Below are positions 9,717 to 20,959 of a stretch of 64,000 nucleotides of DNA, piece by piece (positions within the stretch are counted from its first letter, which is position 1; each line of letters begins with the position of its first letter). The stretch is taken from contig CALNVZ010003426.1 in assembly GCA_940671915.1 (NCBI GenBank), positions 46,644,611 to 46,708,610 on the forward strand, written 5' to 3'. Below the pieces are notes generated by a model that did not search any database, was not told the origin of the DNA, and saw only the letters and a program-made list of their open reading frames with translations. This DNA is from Paracentrotus lividus. Taxonomy: Eukaryota > Echinodermata > Echinoidea > Camarodonta > Echinidae. Position numbers and translations under genes: made by a program.

Positions 9717-10839
9717 GGGTAGATGTAGGGAATAGCGGACAGTAGGGAATATCGGACGGTCACCACATGTCCAGCCCTAGCTGCCAACATAAGATCAACT
9801 GAGTTTGAAATACCGGCATCTATTGGTCAGGTGGTCTGTCTTGGGAAGGTTGAAGCTGTATTCGACAACAACAAGTGGATCGAGAAACTAACTCAAAATC
9901 TGTCAAGAGGAAAATTTGCAGCCTGAAAAATGGCTGATGTAAAAATTGACATTTTAGAGAATATGTGGTATAAATTAGAATTGGGCATGACTCTATTTCA
10001 TTGCATTATGGACATGTGTGGAGGTGGGCCAACGTGTTATGGAGTGTTTGCACTGTACAAAGCTGTTATTGGTGGTGGCAGTTTGTTGAAAAGTGCTAGT
10101 CAGTCATTTTTTTGTGTAGGGAATACGGACACAGTTCAGTTCAGTTCAGTTCAGTTCAGTTCAGTTTATTTACATATTCCAATCAAACAATAATAAGAAC
10201 AACAATTATATTGTCATTTCAAACTATACATTATTTGATAAATCATAAAACGAGATGACATCAGTAGCATAAAAGAAAGAAATTATGAAGAGCCACATTG
10301 ACGTTGTTTGTTTTACTTCCGGGTTGAGTTGCTAAGCATTAGATCAAATAGTATTGCATATATAATGTATTATATTTATTTATTAAATTGTTTGACATTT
10401 GAAAATGTCTATTTCTCATTTGTATTATTGTGATATGTCATGATCTACATGAGATATAAAGTTATTTGGTGTTTTGAAATTTGTATAAATCCATATAATC
10501 TTTCTAAAAATGATAATGCTAAAAAAAGATCAATACAAATGTTAAATTGATGGTTTAACATTCAAATCAGTGCTTCCAGACAGATCTTTATACAAAAAAA
10601 GGGGTAAAAACATTACTGTCGGTATTTCCTACACTGTAGGAATGCCGGGACAATTTACCATGACGTCATTATTTGCATTATACTGCCTCAACAAAATATT
10701 TGATTACCTCAATTTTTTTGGAAAATAAAGTTGAATGATGTAGCTAAGCAATGAGACTCTTTTTCTTTTGTGATTTTATTGTTTTCATGTCCTAATTCAG
10801 CAAATGAGCTTAAGTGGCCGGTATTCCCTACATCTACCC
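9717..10839. mobile_element. TIR element with TA target duplication, about 1.1 kb
   Basis: The ends are inverted copies of GGGTAGATGTAGGGAATA, followed by GCGG on the left and by CCGG on the right when read inward. Both ends are flanked by TA (9715-9716 and 10840-10841), which fits a Tc1/mariner-type target duplication. Internally, short pieces of the same word recur (GTAGGGAATATCGG near 9752, GTAGGGAATACGG near 10117, CCTACACTGTAGG near 10627), so the subterminal regions are self-similar. No transposase is visible. The 87-aa open frame at 9930-10193 runs into a CAGTT microsatellite and is not a transposase. Probably a non-autonomous element with a LINE tail inserted in it. Confidence 0.6.
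10132..10200 (-). mobile_element. LINE 3' end with (CTGAA)n tail
   Basis: The plus strand shows a (CAGTT)n run (10132-10165) followed by TATTTACATATTCC. On the minus strand this is an AAATAAA polyadenylation-like signal followed by (CTGAA)n, the usual way L2/CR1-type LINEs end. No LINE coding sequence remains; it lies inside the 9717-10839 element. Confidence 0.45.
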
Positions 10840-11149
10840 TAACATGTAAATAAAAACAATTACATTGTGTAGATATTAAAAGTTTTATAAATGCACCCCT
10901 GTGTGTATCAATGAAATAAACACTTCACAATACGAATTGTTGCCTGCAGATTTTGATTGTGTATAATATTTTTGTTAAAATGTAATCCCCATGTTTTCTT
11001 GTTAACGACCGTACCATACACTGTGACTATATTTGTAAATATTGTAAATAATTTGTAAATAATTTTTTAATCACTGTACATATTTAATTTCCAGATATAT
11101 CTATTTGTTCATACATTATATATGTATTCTGAGAATTTGTAAATATTTG

Positions 11150-11232
11150 ATTTTCGTCAATACCCTCATTTGGGCGACATAAGAAAATAAAAACAACTTT
11201 GTCATTGTCATTGTCATTGTCATTGTCATTGC
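11150..11232 (+). mobile_element. LINE 3' end with (GTCATT)n tail
   Basis: AAGAAAATAAAAACAACTTT is followed by five tandem GTCATT units (11201-11230). An AATAAA signal followed by a short tandem tail is typical of LINE 3' ends. The AT-rich 10860-11150 upstream may be its 3' untranslated part; no coding sequence is seen. Confidence 0.45.
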
Positions 11233-11234
11233 CA

Positions 11235-11990
11235 ATAGGCCCCAATAGACCCGTGTGTTAAAATGAGATTCGACAAAATCATTCAAAATAAGTGTTTATA
11301 ATGTCATTCATCAAACTTTGGGCTCTACTTGGTCATTTATTTTTTTCTAAATCTTGTGAAAGTATGAAAGGAGGTTTTTCTGCTCTTTTTTTTGTTTTTT
11401 TGTTTGGTTGTTTGTTAAAGGGGCTACCGTAAAACAATACACTAAATAGACTTTAAACTGGCAACACTTTGGGAGTATACCTTGAGCAACTAATAAAGTT
11501 CTGCCAAAATCCCACTGGGACCAACTTTTGATCTCTATGGACTCATCAGGACCATTGGAGATCCTTTTCAAAGTACAATTGAAAAAATGTGTTTAAATAC
11601 ATTTCATTGATTTTATGATTATTTTATTTTTTCTGGAAACTGTTAAACATACTAATGGTTCATTATAATGTTTTCGCCCCTCCTTTGAGGATGAAATTTT
11701 ATGATGAGATTTTTGTGTGGCATATAGATCATGGCAATTCTTCACTTCGACTCGATAGGCCTATCTGGTGATAATACGATTAGGACAATCCTGAGTGGAT
11801 GAAAATACTGAAATATCGCACCTCTCCATTCCGGACTGAATATTTCTAGTGCGATATTAAAACGACACAATATCAACAAAGTAACAGCCGTCGGGGTTTA
11901 AATTCTGAGGGACTAGAATCCTCGGGGACAATAATCATGATGGTCCCGTGTGATTTGCACGAAAGGAATTCATTGTGCCATCACGAACAT
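11235..11990. other. No gene seen
   Basis: AT-rich sequence between two LINE tails. The 74-aa minus frame at 11347-11571 contains T/Q-rich runs and is not supported. Confidence 0.35.
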
Positions 11991-12150
11991 TTCAATTCAA
12001 TTCAATTCAATTCAATCTTTATTTTGTCCATTTCAGGAAATTTGGCGCGGTCACACATTAATTGCACATGATACAAAAATAAATACATTAAAAACTGTTA
12101 ATACTTATATACATATATGAACACACGTTCAATAAAACATTAAAAAACCG
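11991..12150 (-). mobile_element. LINE 3' end with (TTGAA)n tail
   Basis: On the plus strand TTCAATTCAATTCAATTCAA is followed by TCTTTATTTTGTCC. On the minus strand this is an AATAAAGA signal plus (TTGAA)n tail. Sequence to about 12150 may be the 3' untranslated region; no open frame is attached. Confidence 0.45.
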
Positions 12151-12373
12151 CGTCGACGCGGGAAAAAGGGTGACTCAGACAAAATGTTTGACTTTGAGTA
12201 ATAATTGGAGTAATATACCCTATTCATACGGATGATCAGTGAACCATGGTTATGATTCCTCAGAACGCGGCTGTTCGAGATCGTTGGTAGTTTCGTGTGA
12301 ACTAGTATAGCTGTTTTTGAGTCCAAGGTCCAACGTCGTTGACACAATTCGTTCGTACGTCACGTATGTTCGT

Positions 12374-12420
12374 TATATCAAGGAGATATTACAGTGAACT
12401 GCAATATCTCCTTGGTTATA
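12374..12420. repeat. Long perfect-stem hairpin
   Basis: TATATCAAGGAGATATT..ACAGT pairs with ACTGC..AATATCTCCTTGGTTATA, giving a stem of about 20 bp with a very short loop. It may be the tip of a MITE or a folded RNA; no flanking duplication was recognised. Confidence 0.55.
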
Positions 12421-12429
12421 TCCACAACC

Positions 12430-14401
12430 AATGGGCGCATTGTACGTGGGAAATTTTGACAGATATACATGTACAGTCTAGCAGCACCGCTTCCAAAATC
12501 GCTCGTATTTATACAAGTAGTATTCATGAGTTTGTGTGTTTGAATGCGTAATGAGCAGCTTGCACCCCTGCCTTTGCGCGATTATAATTCTGCATAGAAA
12601 TGATCATTTTACCTGAAATTTTCGGCATAAATAAATTGTAATATCAAAGTATATATTTCTTTAATAACAAAGACAATACGGCTTTCAAAATAGTAGATAT
12701 TGTAGGATATATTTTGCGTTGAAATCCGTTTGGAATTTTTTGAATAACTAGCCACAAATACGCTTTATTTTAAATGATTCGACGAGAAAATAGGTTTATA
12801 ATCTTCAGCAACTCTTCAGCTTTCCAACAAATACATGAAATAAAGCATTTCGAGTTTTATGCCAATCAGGAGCAAGCTAAATGTGCAGTAAATACAAACT
12901 TGTTTCAATTACTGCGATCTGATTGGCTGGCCTGATTTTAAGTGTGATTTGATTGGTTGATGCGAATCTCACCACGCGCACCAAAGCACGTAGAAAAGTC
13001 TACAAGTTCGTTTTTACAGAGCTAGAGAACAATGCAGTTTTATTGTTGGGCGATCTGATTAGCTATCGCGCGAAGCTCCGCCTCCTGGTTGCGATGACTG
13101 AAGTGCGTTGACCGTAACTGAACAATGCGATTCAGCTGTTCCCGATAAAGACCGCTTTGTTGTGCGCGCTGTTAATCATAACCAAAGTGGCCCCATTTCG
13201 CAAGAAAAACTGCAAGACTCGACTTCACAAAAGGTTAAGCGTAGACCCACTCTTTCAATATTTTTTAGAATAAAGAAGAGAAATATAAAAAGGAACTTCA
13301 ACGAATCCACTGTCGGACTTCGCCCAACATTTGAAAACGTATAAAGAAATGAGGACTTACCAAAAAAATAAATGACGAATCTAAATTTTATCGTGACTAT
13401 TGTTCATTGGAAGGCACAATGGTAGTGTATATGCTAAACGTGATCATTCGAGCGTCGTGCATAGATTATTAAATTATGGAGTAAACATTTCTACGTGCAA
13501 AGGTCACTGCGCGGTCAGGTAATTAACGGCTTCAAAATCCCCGCTCGCATCAATCCTTGATTCAAGCAGCCAATCAGAAAGCCGCACTCTGTATTTTGGA
13601 CTTGCTATATTTTTTGCTAGCTCCTGACTGGTATAAAAAGTAAATGATATTGAAAGTTACTGCATTTTGAAGCTAAGATTCCATTCTTTCCGAATATGTA
13701 AATTTCTTTTGGAATCATGCAAAAATGACTACTTTTCTTGTCACTTATACAGAACTGAACATATGGTTTTGTTTCACATGTTTGACCAATATTTTTACAA
13801 TAATCAGATATGGTAAAATACCATAAAATGTGCATGATATGTAAGTTTAGAATCTCTTTTTTCTAGATACGTAAGAATCAGGATATTCCCTTCACAAAAT
13901 CAAAATTTACAACAGTTGCAAAATCTTTGTTTTAGCCCGTTTTCTCCACACAGTGTCGATCGAGGTCTGAGAGAGTTGTATAAATTTCGCATTTATATTG
14001 CCTCATTATCGCTAGCGGTGCTGGCAGACTGTATATAGGCATGGGCGCAAGAGGCCGCTGATTATTTTCTCTCTTTGTCTTTCTCCAAGGTTGAAATAAT
14101 TTCTTAAAACTTTCAGTAGAATATCTATTGAGATTTAAAATGTTCTACTTACGCATTTGGTCATGTTTTCTCCTACAATTTCCATCTAAATAAACAATTT
14201 AGGTAATCATGCTCCAAAGGCAATTAAAAACTCATTTGATGATTTACGTAATTGAAGCAAGGCTACGATCATAATATGATTTTTGGAACTACTAAGTTTC
14301 AACCCAATTTGTCGTCTTCTCTGAATTTCTGTGCCTATCTTGTATCTTGTGTCTTATTTAAAAGTATATCTACGATTTAGTTGTTGTGATATTTGGTAAA
14401 G

Positions 14402-14405
<4 letters not shown>
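12430..14405. other. No gene supported; several CCAAT/ATTGG boxes
   Basis: The stretch holds multiple ATTGG/CCAAT words (12870-13000, 13050, 13570) around a moderately GC-rich patch (12960-13130), a weak promoter-like look. The only plus-strand frame that follows (13108-13344, 78 aa) has no recognisable motif. Nothing is called. Confidence 0.3.

Positions 14406-14444
<39 letters not shown>
14406..14444. repeat. Poly-T tract (39 bp)
   Basis: An uninterrupted T run, possibly the poly-A tail of a minus-strand retroposed copy, but no body is recognised next to it. Confidence 0.7.
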
Positions 14445-14445
<1 letters not shown>

Positions 14446-14699
14446 TTTGTAAATCGTTGTTTAATTACTTACACAAAATACATTGTGTGGGACTATGCAT
14501 CTTGAATATTCATCATTATGCTACTATAGTAACACGTGCGCGCGTGGCATTGTTCATGGAACAGGCGCAGTGATTCTTTTCAACATGGCGCTCAACACAG
14601 AGCGGCCGCTGCAAACATACGTGACGTAACTCTACGGCACTTTCTCGGATACCTGTGCATGGACATTTGTGCATAAACAGCAGGAGAGCAACACTTTCC

Positions 14700-14857
14700 C
14701 AGTGGCGGATCCTGGATTTCAGGATAGGGGTAGCCAGGCCCGATGGGGGGGGGGGGGGTCCGCCGAAATTTTCCGATTTTAACATGTACAATCAATGAGC
14801 GGTTTTCAAATTATAGAGGGGGGGGGTCCCCTGCTTCCCCGCCTGGATCCGCCACTG
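14700..14857. mobile_element. hAT-like MITE, 158 bp, 6-bp target duplication
   Basis: Terminal inverted repeats CAGTGGCGGATCC / GGATCCGCCACTG are perfect over 13 bp. Both sides carry CTTTCC (14694-14699 and 14858-14863), a 6-bp target duplication. The interior has two G-runs and no coding. The CAGTGGCG start is characteristic of hAT-type non-autonomous elements. Siblings lie at 35399-35599 and 42352-42471. Confidence 0.8.
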
Positions 14858-15173
14858 CTTTCCACTCAACCAATCAGAATGATTTTTACATTTCCTGATA
14901 GAAAATATCATTGCCGTCCATTTGATATGCGAGCTGGTATAATAAATCATTTCAATCGGAATTCAATTTCGTTTTTGTGAGGCACAGTCAGTGGAAAGGG
15001 GGCAAAACTGCTCCCTGGCAATACTAAAAGTGCTATTTTGAAGGCTGAAACTTGTTTTAGTAGATTTTGTAAATTTTGGCTAAAGCATGAAACTTCTGTC
15101 AATGGTAGTACATGTCATAAGTTTCATTTTAAGATCGGGAGGCACGTCAGATTTGACCTCTGATGACCTCTAC

Positions 15174-15339
15174 AGGTCAATGACCTTAAACTATCAGAAT
15201 ATTGATGTTTGACATCATTTTTCAATAAATCACATGGAGATAATGCACGGAACAAGCATTATATTTTGCAATCAATGATTATTAATTACAAACAGGGTCT
15301 TAGATTTGAACTCTGAGAACAATGAAAGGTCAATGACCT
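15174..15339. promoter_or_regulatory. Two inverted AGGTCA-A-TGACCT palindromes
   Basis: AGGTCAATGACCT occurs at 15174-15186 and 15327-15339. This is the IR-1 arrangement (inverted AGGTCA half-sites one base apart) known for nuclear receptor heterodimers such as EcR/USP and FXR/RXR. The sites lie in the outer left arm of the large inverted repeat, so their multiplicity comes from the repeat. Binding is not shown. Confidence 0.4.
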
Positions 15340-15761
15340 TAAAATATCAGAATATGACTATTTAACGTTTTTGGCTAGGGAGAAACATTGCTATGTTACA
15401 ATACTTTGTATTTTTGGCTGACAGGAGACTGTCTTGATATTCTTAGAGCAATTGATACTTTATTTATTTTTGTATTTATTCACGTTTTCTTTAAAAGACA
15501 GGGTAGTCCAGTTCAAGCCGAAAGGCCTGCTTTACAATGGAGCCCTGTCAGGAGTACATAAATGAACATAACATAAAGAAGTAAAATAAACATAAGATAA
15601 TGACAGTGACAATGACTTGCATAAAAGAAATCATAGATGAAAATAATAAGTACATGGGAAAATAACATGATGATATCAATAGAGTAGCAAAGGAAAAACG
15701 TAATGGTTAATGACACAAACAAATACAAGAAAAAATACAAAGAATACAAAAAATATAAGAA

Positions 15762-16154
15762 TTAAATCATTGAGATGGTTACATGCAAAAACGGGTTCAA
15801 GGAGTTTGATATTGTCTGAGGCGTTTTTTGAATATTTGAAGAGAAGGAGATACTTGAATGTGGTTTTCCAACATCTGGATGTTTATCGGGAGAAGAAGGA
15901 TTATCTCCAAAATTGTCTTCGTTAAAAAATGGTAAATGAGAAAGTATACACTTAGCACATTTCCAATTTACAAAGTGTTTATTAGGGTCAAGGTACTCTA
16001 ACTCTGGTATATTTGCACATTTTGTATGAACCCAGAAATTACATTGAGTGCATAGTAACGCCTTATGATTACGTTTTACAGGTTTAGTACACAGAACACA
16101 TGGATGCAAGGTAACCATTAAATTTACACAGGTGTACAATACTTGTAGTAACAA
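15762..16154 (-). CDS. PHD-finger protein fragment of a LINE
   Basis: The 130-residue frame contains a C4-H-C3 zinc finger. Cys at about 19, 22, 35 and 38, His 43, Cys 46, then Cys 66 and 69 give the order C-x2-C, CTQCNFWVHTKC, W-KCAKC. This is the PHD-like finger found in ORF1 or at the N-terminus of ORF2 in several invertebrate non-LTR retrotransposons, often just before the endonuclease. Here the finger is followed by about 60 polar residues and a stop, not by an endonuclease, consistent with the internal deletion of the element. The Met at the start is only the first in the frame. A host gene is unlikely because the frame sits wholly inside the defined insertion. Confidence 0.55.
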   Translation of the reverse strand: MLLQVLYTCVNLMVTLHPCVLCTKPVKRNHKALLCTQCNFWVHTKCANIPELEYLDPNKHFVNWKCAKCILSHLPFFNEDNFGDNPSSPDKHPDVGKPHSSISFSSNIQKTPQTISNSLNPFLHVTISMI

Positions 16155-16583
16155 TGAACAATATGAATGATTGGGTCGTGGAAATGGAAAAATTTGGTTT
16201 ATTTTCCTCTAAATTAGCATTCAAATGAGTCTTTGGATTAAAAAGTTATCACTTGTCTAGTAAATTGATACCAATACTAGACACTGAAATGTAATTTAAA
16301 AGAATGACAGTAAAACATCAATGAGGTATACAGCTTGTCAAATAATAATATAATAATTCCAATATTTAGCCAAATTGTTATATTGATTAAGTGAAACAAA
16401 AATAATTTATTTATAATAATTATTATATCACAAAAAGTTCAAAGAGTTTCTATGAGATTTGAAGTTAATGGCAATACTTGTCAAAAATGTGGCACAATGG
16501 AGTAGTATGCATAACAGTATACTTTCTAACTTGTGACGTCGCATTCAATGTCATTCAGTTTACATTTGCAGTACAATTATAAA

Positions 16584-17481
16584 TCATGTTTTCAAAGATT
16601 GTAGCTTATGTAATTCAGATTCTCTTGTGAGCGACAGTTTCGAACCATTTTTCCCTTTCACCTGGATAATTCCGTCCTGTGTCCATACCTTTTCCACGAA
16701 GTCATGCTGGGCCTTTTTGATTTTCCGAAAGATATTAGCTCTTTTCCTGGTTAGGTTTTCATTGATGAAGATCATGCTCTGATTTTCTTGGCGCTTTCTC
16801 AGCTTGCTTCTTGCCTGGTATACTCCACTGCGAACATGATATGTTGCGAATTTCACAATTACATTCCTGGGCTTCTTCTTGTTAGCGCCATTTTTCTCGT
16901 CTGCTGGCTTGGGGTCCGGCTTTTTGTCACCTTTCCGAGGGCCAAGACGATGCGAGCGGTCAATGTCGCCAGCGTTTACACTTACACCAAGCTCGTTATT
17001 ACATATGTTTCTGATGATTTCGTCAGTATTTTCGTGCGGTGTTTCTTCAATGCCCGAGAAGATTAGGCAATTTCGACGCGAATATTGCTCACCGTCGTCG
17101 ATTTTGCTTTCGAGTTAGTTTTGTAATGTTTTCTTCATTTTCTGCTTTATCGAAATTGATGGAATCGGACAAACGCTTACCTATTTCTCCCTCCACTTCC
17201 GAGATTAGGCTGGTTTTGAGTATTGTAGTAAGCTTTTTCATAACCGCCTCCTCTGATAAAAGATGTAGAAGAGCATCTCGTAGAGCGTCGGCGAGTTCCA
17301 TCTTCGTTTTAGTAGTACTCGGGCTAGCAGCCGAGGTATTTGCTCGTTGAGCTTTTCGTGCCCGGTGTGCCAATGAGTCTTTGGGGGTAGACTTGTTCAC
17401 CGGCGTTCGCGGGCTGTTGAAAGTAGAAGTCTCTGAAGAGAGAGCTCGATGCTTAGGGCGAGTGTGGTGTTTACCAGACAT
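16584..17481 (-). pseudogene. LINE ORF1 nucleic-acid-binding protein (one frameshift)
   Basis: The first Met (MSGKHHTRPKHRALS) is at 17481. The N-terminus is basic and Ser/Thr rich. From about residue 60 a helical region (MELADALRDALLHLLSEEAV) leads into a coiled coil. The frame breaks near 17100. The next frame continues with EQYSRRNCLIFSGIEE and AGDIDRSHRLGPRKGD, the hallmark of Transposase-22/L1-ORF1-like proteins in invertebrate LINEs. A final shift to the 16856-16584 frame gives KKAQHDFVEKVWTQDGIIQV, resembling the C-terminal domain of L1-type ORF1. Total about 299 codons, a normal ORF1 length. ORF1 proteins coat the element RNA. One or two frameshifts make this copy non-functional. Confidence 0.65.
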
Positions 17482-17747
17482 TTCTCTCAAATAAAACAGC
17501 ACTCCTATATGTTCAAAAGGGCACCAAAATAACTGAAAAGATGAAAACAGTCTAATAATGTTAGATTCAAAGGTATAGGAATCCACAAGTTCAGGTCAAA
17601 TTGCTGAGAAATATCCACATTTTTTACTTCATACGGAGCGATATACAGAGCGAGAGATTAAACACGTCCGCTCATGATCGTGATCGTGTGTATCATGACA
17701 CCTACTGATTTGCAGGTTCTTAACCTTTGACCTCCCTAGACTGCGAA

Positions 17748-17760
17748 AGGTCATTGACCT
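17748..17760. promoter_or_regulatory. IR-1 AGGTCA palindrome
   Basis: AGGTCATTGACCT, with an imperfect direct repeat AGGTCAAAGGTCG 140 bp downstream (17890-17902). It is part of the left arm of the foldback repeat. Confidence 0.35.
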
Positions 17761-19977
17761 CAAAATATGAAAATTTTGATATTTGCGCTGTTGGTTATTT
17801 CATACTCTCCATGTACAAAGTCTGTTGCATTGAATAGCTTTCACGTTACATAGACAAGTTTCTACCTTAATTGACCTCTGACATGTATGAGGTCAAAGGT
17901 CGACATAGGCGGCCACTATAATGAAATACAATAACGTCTTCCATTAGCTGATTGTCGTACTCTTGTCCTGCACGGTTCTCCTGCCGAGTCCGACTTGATC
18001 AGCTTCGTTTCATATTTAGGCCTACTTGAGGAGCTGGAGACGGATACTTGCATGCTAGATGCTGTACAGAAAGTGAACCAGAAAGTGCAGGCCATACGAA
18101 CTGTGGATACTGCTGTTTTGGCACGGGCCACTTTCAAAAACATAGATACTGACTTACTTTATAGCTCTTTGTAGCGGATTCAGCTTCCAGTACATAATCA
18201 ATCGCTAACATGACTGTGTTTCTGTTTCCAATGGTCATGCCCTCATAAAGCATGATACTGTATATTTTCGCTAAAAAGAGAAATGAGTCTGCCTGTAAGA
18301 TGTGAAAAGTGCTCCTGGAAGTAATATAGTCAAAGTTATATGAGTATAACGATATTCAAAGTTATATGGGTACATACACCATGTAACTGCTACATGTAGA
18401 GTGCTAGGGTTGTTGTGCTGTCTATGTCTGCAATAGTCATGGAAGTGAACAATGTCAGGTAGTACTAACAGTTCTTCACCCACAAATCTATGGCTCTCAC
18501 AGGACTGCTAAGGAACCAGACTACGGTGCCAAATCCTGACATTGACCAAGCCCATCTGACAGGGACAAAGGAATCCTGTACTGTCAGAGGCCTCAAATTC
18601 TTACCATGAACTGACGCTAGAGCAAGAATGATGCACTGATAGCAAGGCTTCTAAAGTCCATTCGAATATATTTGGAGACTGTTGCTATGGAGGAAAATTC
18701 ATCACTCACTCGGTCAATCAGTTAGTCTTTTGATTATTCTGAAGAGGTGTGTGCAGACGAGAACGGGACAGGGCAAGCTACATGGGCTAAAATATAAAAC
18801 TTTGGACTGCAACTGACATGATGACACAGCTCTAGGAAAACATTTTCATCTTCTGCTGTCAAGTCCCTTTAACAAGAACAGTCAAAGGACTAATTACTGA
18901 CTGATCGAGTGAGTGAATGAATCGTTCCCGATAGCAACAGTCTAAAAATATGATCGAGTGGACTTATGTAGCATGTACTTCCAACGACTGGTGCATACTT
19001 CCTTGCATTTGCATCAATATTTATAGCAAGATATTAAGGCATCTGACAGTCTATCCAAAGAGGCTGCGGCCACACAGGATTCCTTTGTCCATTTCAGATG
19101 GGCTTGGTAGATCAGGATTCGGCACCATCATCCTGTAGACATTCATGCTTAATGTGCCATCTCCATTAGGTAAATGCTTCAAAGAGCCATAGATTTTTAA
19201 GGTGAATAACTATTACAGTACTACCTGACATTGTTCAAGTCCAGGACTATTAGGCATTCCTCAGCGCAACAAAGTGCTCTACACGTAGAAGGGACATGCA
19301 TGGCGTCTGTACAATATAACTTGGAGTTTCTTCATATCACATGGAATACGTAAAATAGATTATGTTACTCCCAGAAGCACTTTTCTCGTCTTCTAGGCAG
19401 ACTTCTTCCCTTTTTTAGGGAAAAACAGCCAAAAACAGCAGTATCCACAGTTTGTATGGCCTGCACTTTCTTGATCCCTTTCTGTGCAGCATCTCCCAAA
19501 GCAAGTAAGTAGACCTATCCGCCTCCAGCTTCTCAAGTAAATATGAGACGAAGCTGATCAAGTCGGACTCGGCAGGAGAACCACGCAGGACAAGAATACT
19601 ACAATCAGCTAATGGAAGACGTTATTGTCCATCATTGTAGTGACCCACCTATGTCGACCTTGGACCTCATACATGTCAGAGGTCAATTAAGGTACAATGT
19701 AGAAACTTGTCTATGTAACGTGAAAGCTATTCATTGCAACAGACTTTGTATGTGGAGAATATGAAATAACCAACAGCGCAAATATAAAAATCTTCATATT
19801 TTGAGGTCAATAACCTTTCGCAGTCTAGGGAGGTCAAAGGTTAAGAACCTGCAAATCAGTATCAGTTGCTCTAAGAATATCAAGACAGTCTAATTTCAGC
19901 CAAAAATACAAAGTATTGTACCATAGCGATGTTTCTCCTAAGCCAATAACGTTACATAGTCATATTCTGATATTTTG

Positions 19978-20142
19978 AGGTCATTGACCTTTCATTGTTC
20001 TCAGAGTTCAAATCTAAAACCCTGTTTTAATAAATAATCCTTGATTGCAAAATATAATGCATGTTCCATGAATTATCATCATGTGATTTATTGAAAAATG
20101 ATGTCAAACATCAATATTCTGATATTTTAAGGTCATTGACCT
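19978..20142. promoter_or_regulatory. Two IR-1 AGGTCA palindromes in the right arm
   Basis: AGGTCATTGACCT at 19978-19990 and 20130-20142 mirrors the left-arm sites. A one-base-degenerate copy (AGGTCAATAACCT) lies at 19804-19816. Conservation in both arms while other bases diverged may be chance or constraint. Confidence 0.4.
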
Positions 20143-20249
20143 CTGGAGGTCACCAGAGGTCAAATATGACATGCCTCCCGACCTTAAAATGAAACTTATG
20201 GCATGTACTACCATTGGTAGAAGTTTTATGTTTTAGTCAAAATTTGCAC

Positions 20250-20955
20250 AATTATTCAGCTTATCCGCTCTATTTCAGAAAAGCAGAAAGCAAAATGTTC
20301 TTCCAAAGTAACCCGAATGTTATGCATAATACAGAATGGGGAAAATTATAACGATTCTAATACCGATCGAGCTGGTTTAAAAGGTCATTATATTTTTGAG
20401 CGTTTCGTGTAATCGCACCACAGTCCCACTTTGAAACCTGTTTTCCCAGGTTATAGGACACGGGGACGAGTGCGGTCTACGTTGCGCGCTACTTGTTCAC
20501 ATAAGTGCGGCGCTCACAACTCGTAATTGACCCACAACAGCTACATGCATCGTCCATGCATCGTGCAAACAACGCAGGCTACGTTGCATGCACGTGCCCC
20601 GTAGCCTGCGACGTGTTGTAACCGCTGCATTAACCTGATATTTGTGACTGATTCAATTGACTCTTATTGCGGGCCTGATACTACAATGCCTGATTTTCTT
20701 ATGATATTACTATGTCGGTGCATACATGTAAATGTTTCATTATCGTTCCACTTTTTTTCCATATGGACAATATTTATTATGCTGCTGACCACCTTTTTTC
20801 GCTTTATGTTGTTATCTTTATCTCTCTCTATCTCCTTCTCTCTGTCAGTTCTTGTATTACTGCCTTGAACTACTTTCGCTTTCTCCCACACACTCTCAAT
20901 TTTGTGCCGTGGTATTTTCCAATCCATTTTACTTCATGAGATTTACCAACACACT
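20250..20955. other. No gene supported
   Basis: Contains a CG-rich patch with short inverted words (ATGCATCG.., GTAGCCTGCG / CGCAGGCTAC near 20570-20615). The overlapping open frames at 20644-20939 occupy both strands and lack motifs. Confidence 0.35.
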
Positions 20956-20959
20956 AATG

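Larger units (their letters stand above)
15460..17706 (-). mobile_element. Internally deleted LINE inserted in the foldback arm
   Basis: Comparison with the uninterrupted right arm (19840-19890) defines the insertion exactly. TACT is present at 15456-15459 and again at 17703-17706, a short target duplication. On the minus strand the insert starts near 17700 with a short leader. It then carries an ORF1 (17481-16584, one frameshift) and a PHD-finger open frame (16154-15762). It ends in a 3' untranslated region with AATAAATACAAAAATAAA near 15490-15465. Endonuclease and reverse transcriptase are absent, so about 3 kb of a normal LINE is missing. It is non-autonomous and broken. Confidence 0.7.
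15072..20245. repeat. Large inverted repeat (foldback), arms about 1.4 kb
   Basis: 15072-15459 plus 17703-18733 is the reverse complement, with moderate divergence, of 18882-20245. Matching landmarks include the outer ends (ATGAAACTTATG type near 15120 and 20197) and CTTGATATTCTTAGAGCAA (15434) against 19867-19887. GCTGATCAAGTCGGACTCGG at 19550 matches its complement at 17990. Left-arm CTGACAGGGACAAAGGAATC near 18555 matches the right arm near 19080, and the inner GAGACTGTTGCTATGG matches its complement near 18920. About 150 bp (18734-18881) form the loop. The left arm is interrupted by a LINE insertion (15460-17706) that the right arm lacks, which shows the palindrome is older. No conserved open frame runs through either arm. 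Confidence 0.8.

Noticed and set aside
13108-13344. 78-aa plus frame behind CCAAT-rich DNA as a small gene
   Set aside because: No recognisable motif and no repeat or splice evidence; CCAAT words are common in AT-rich DNA.
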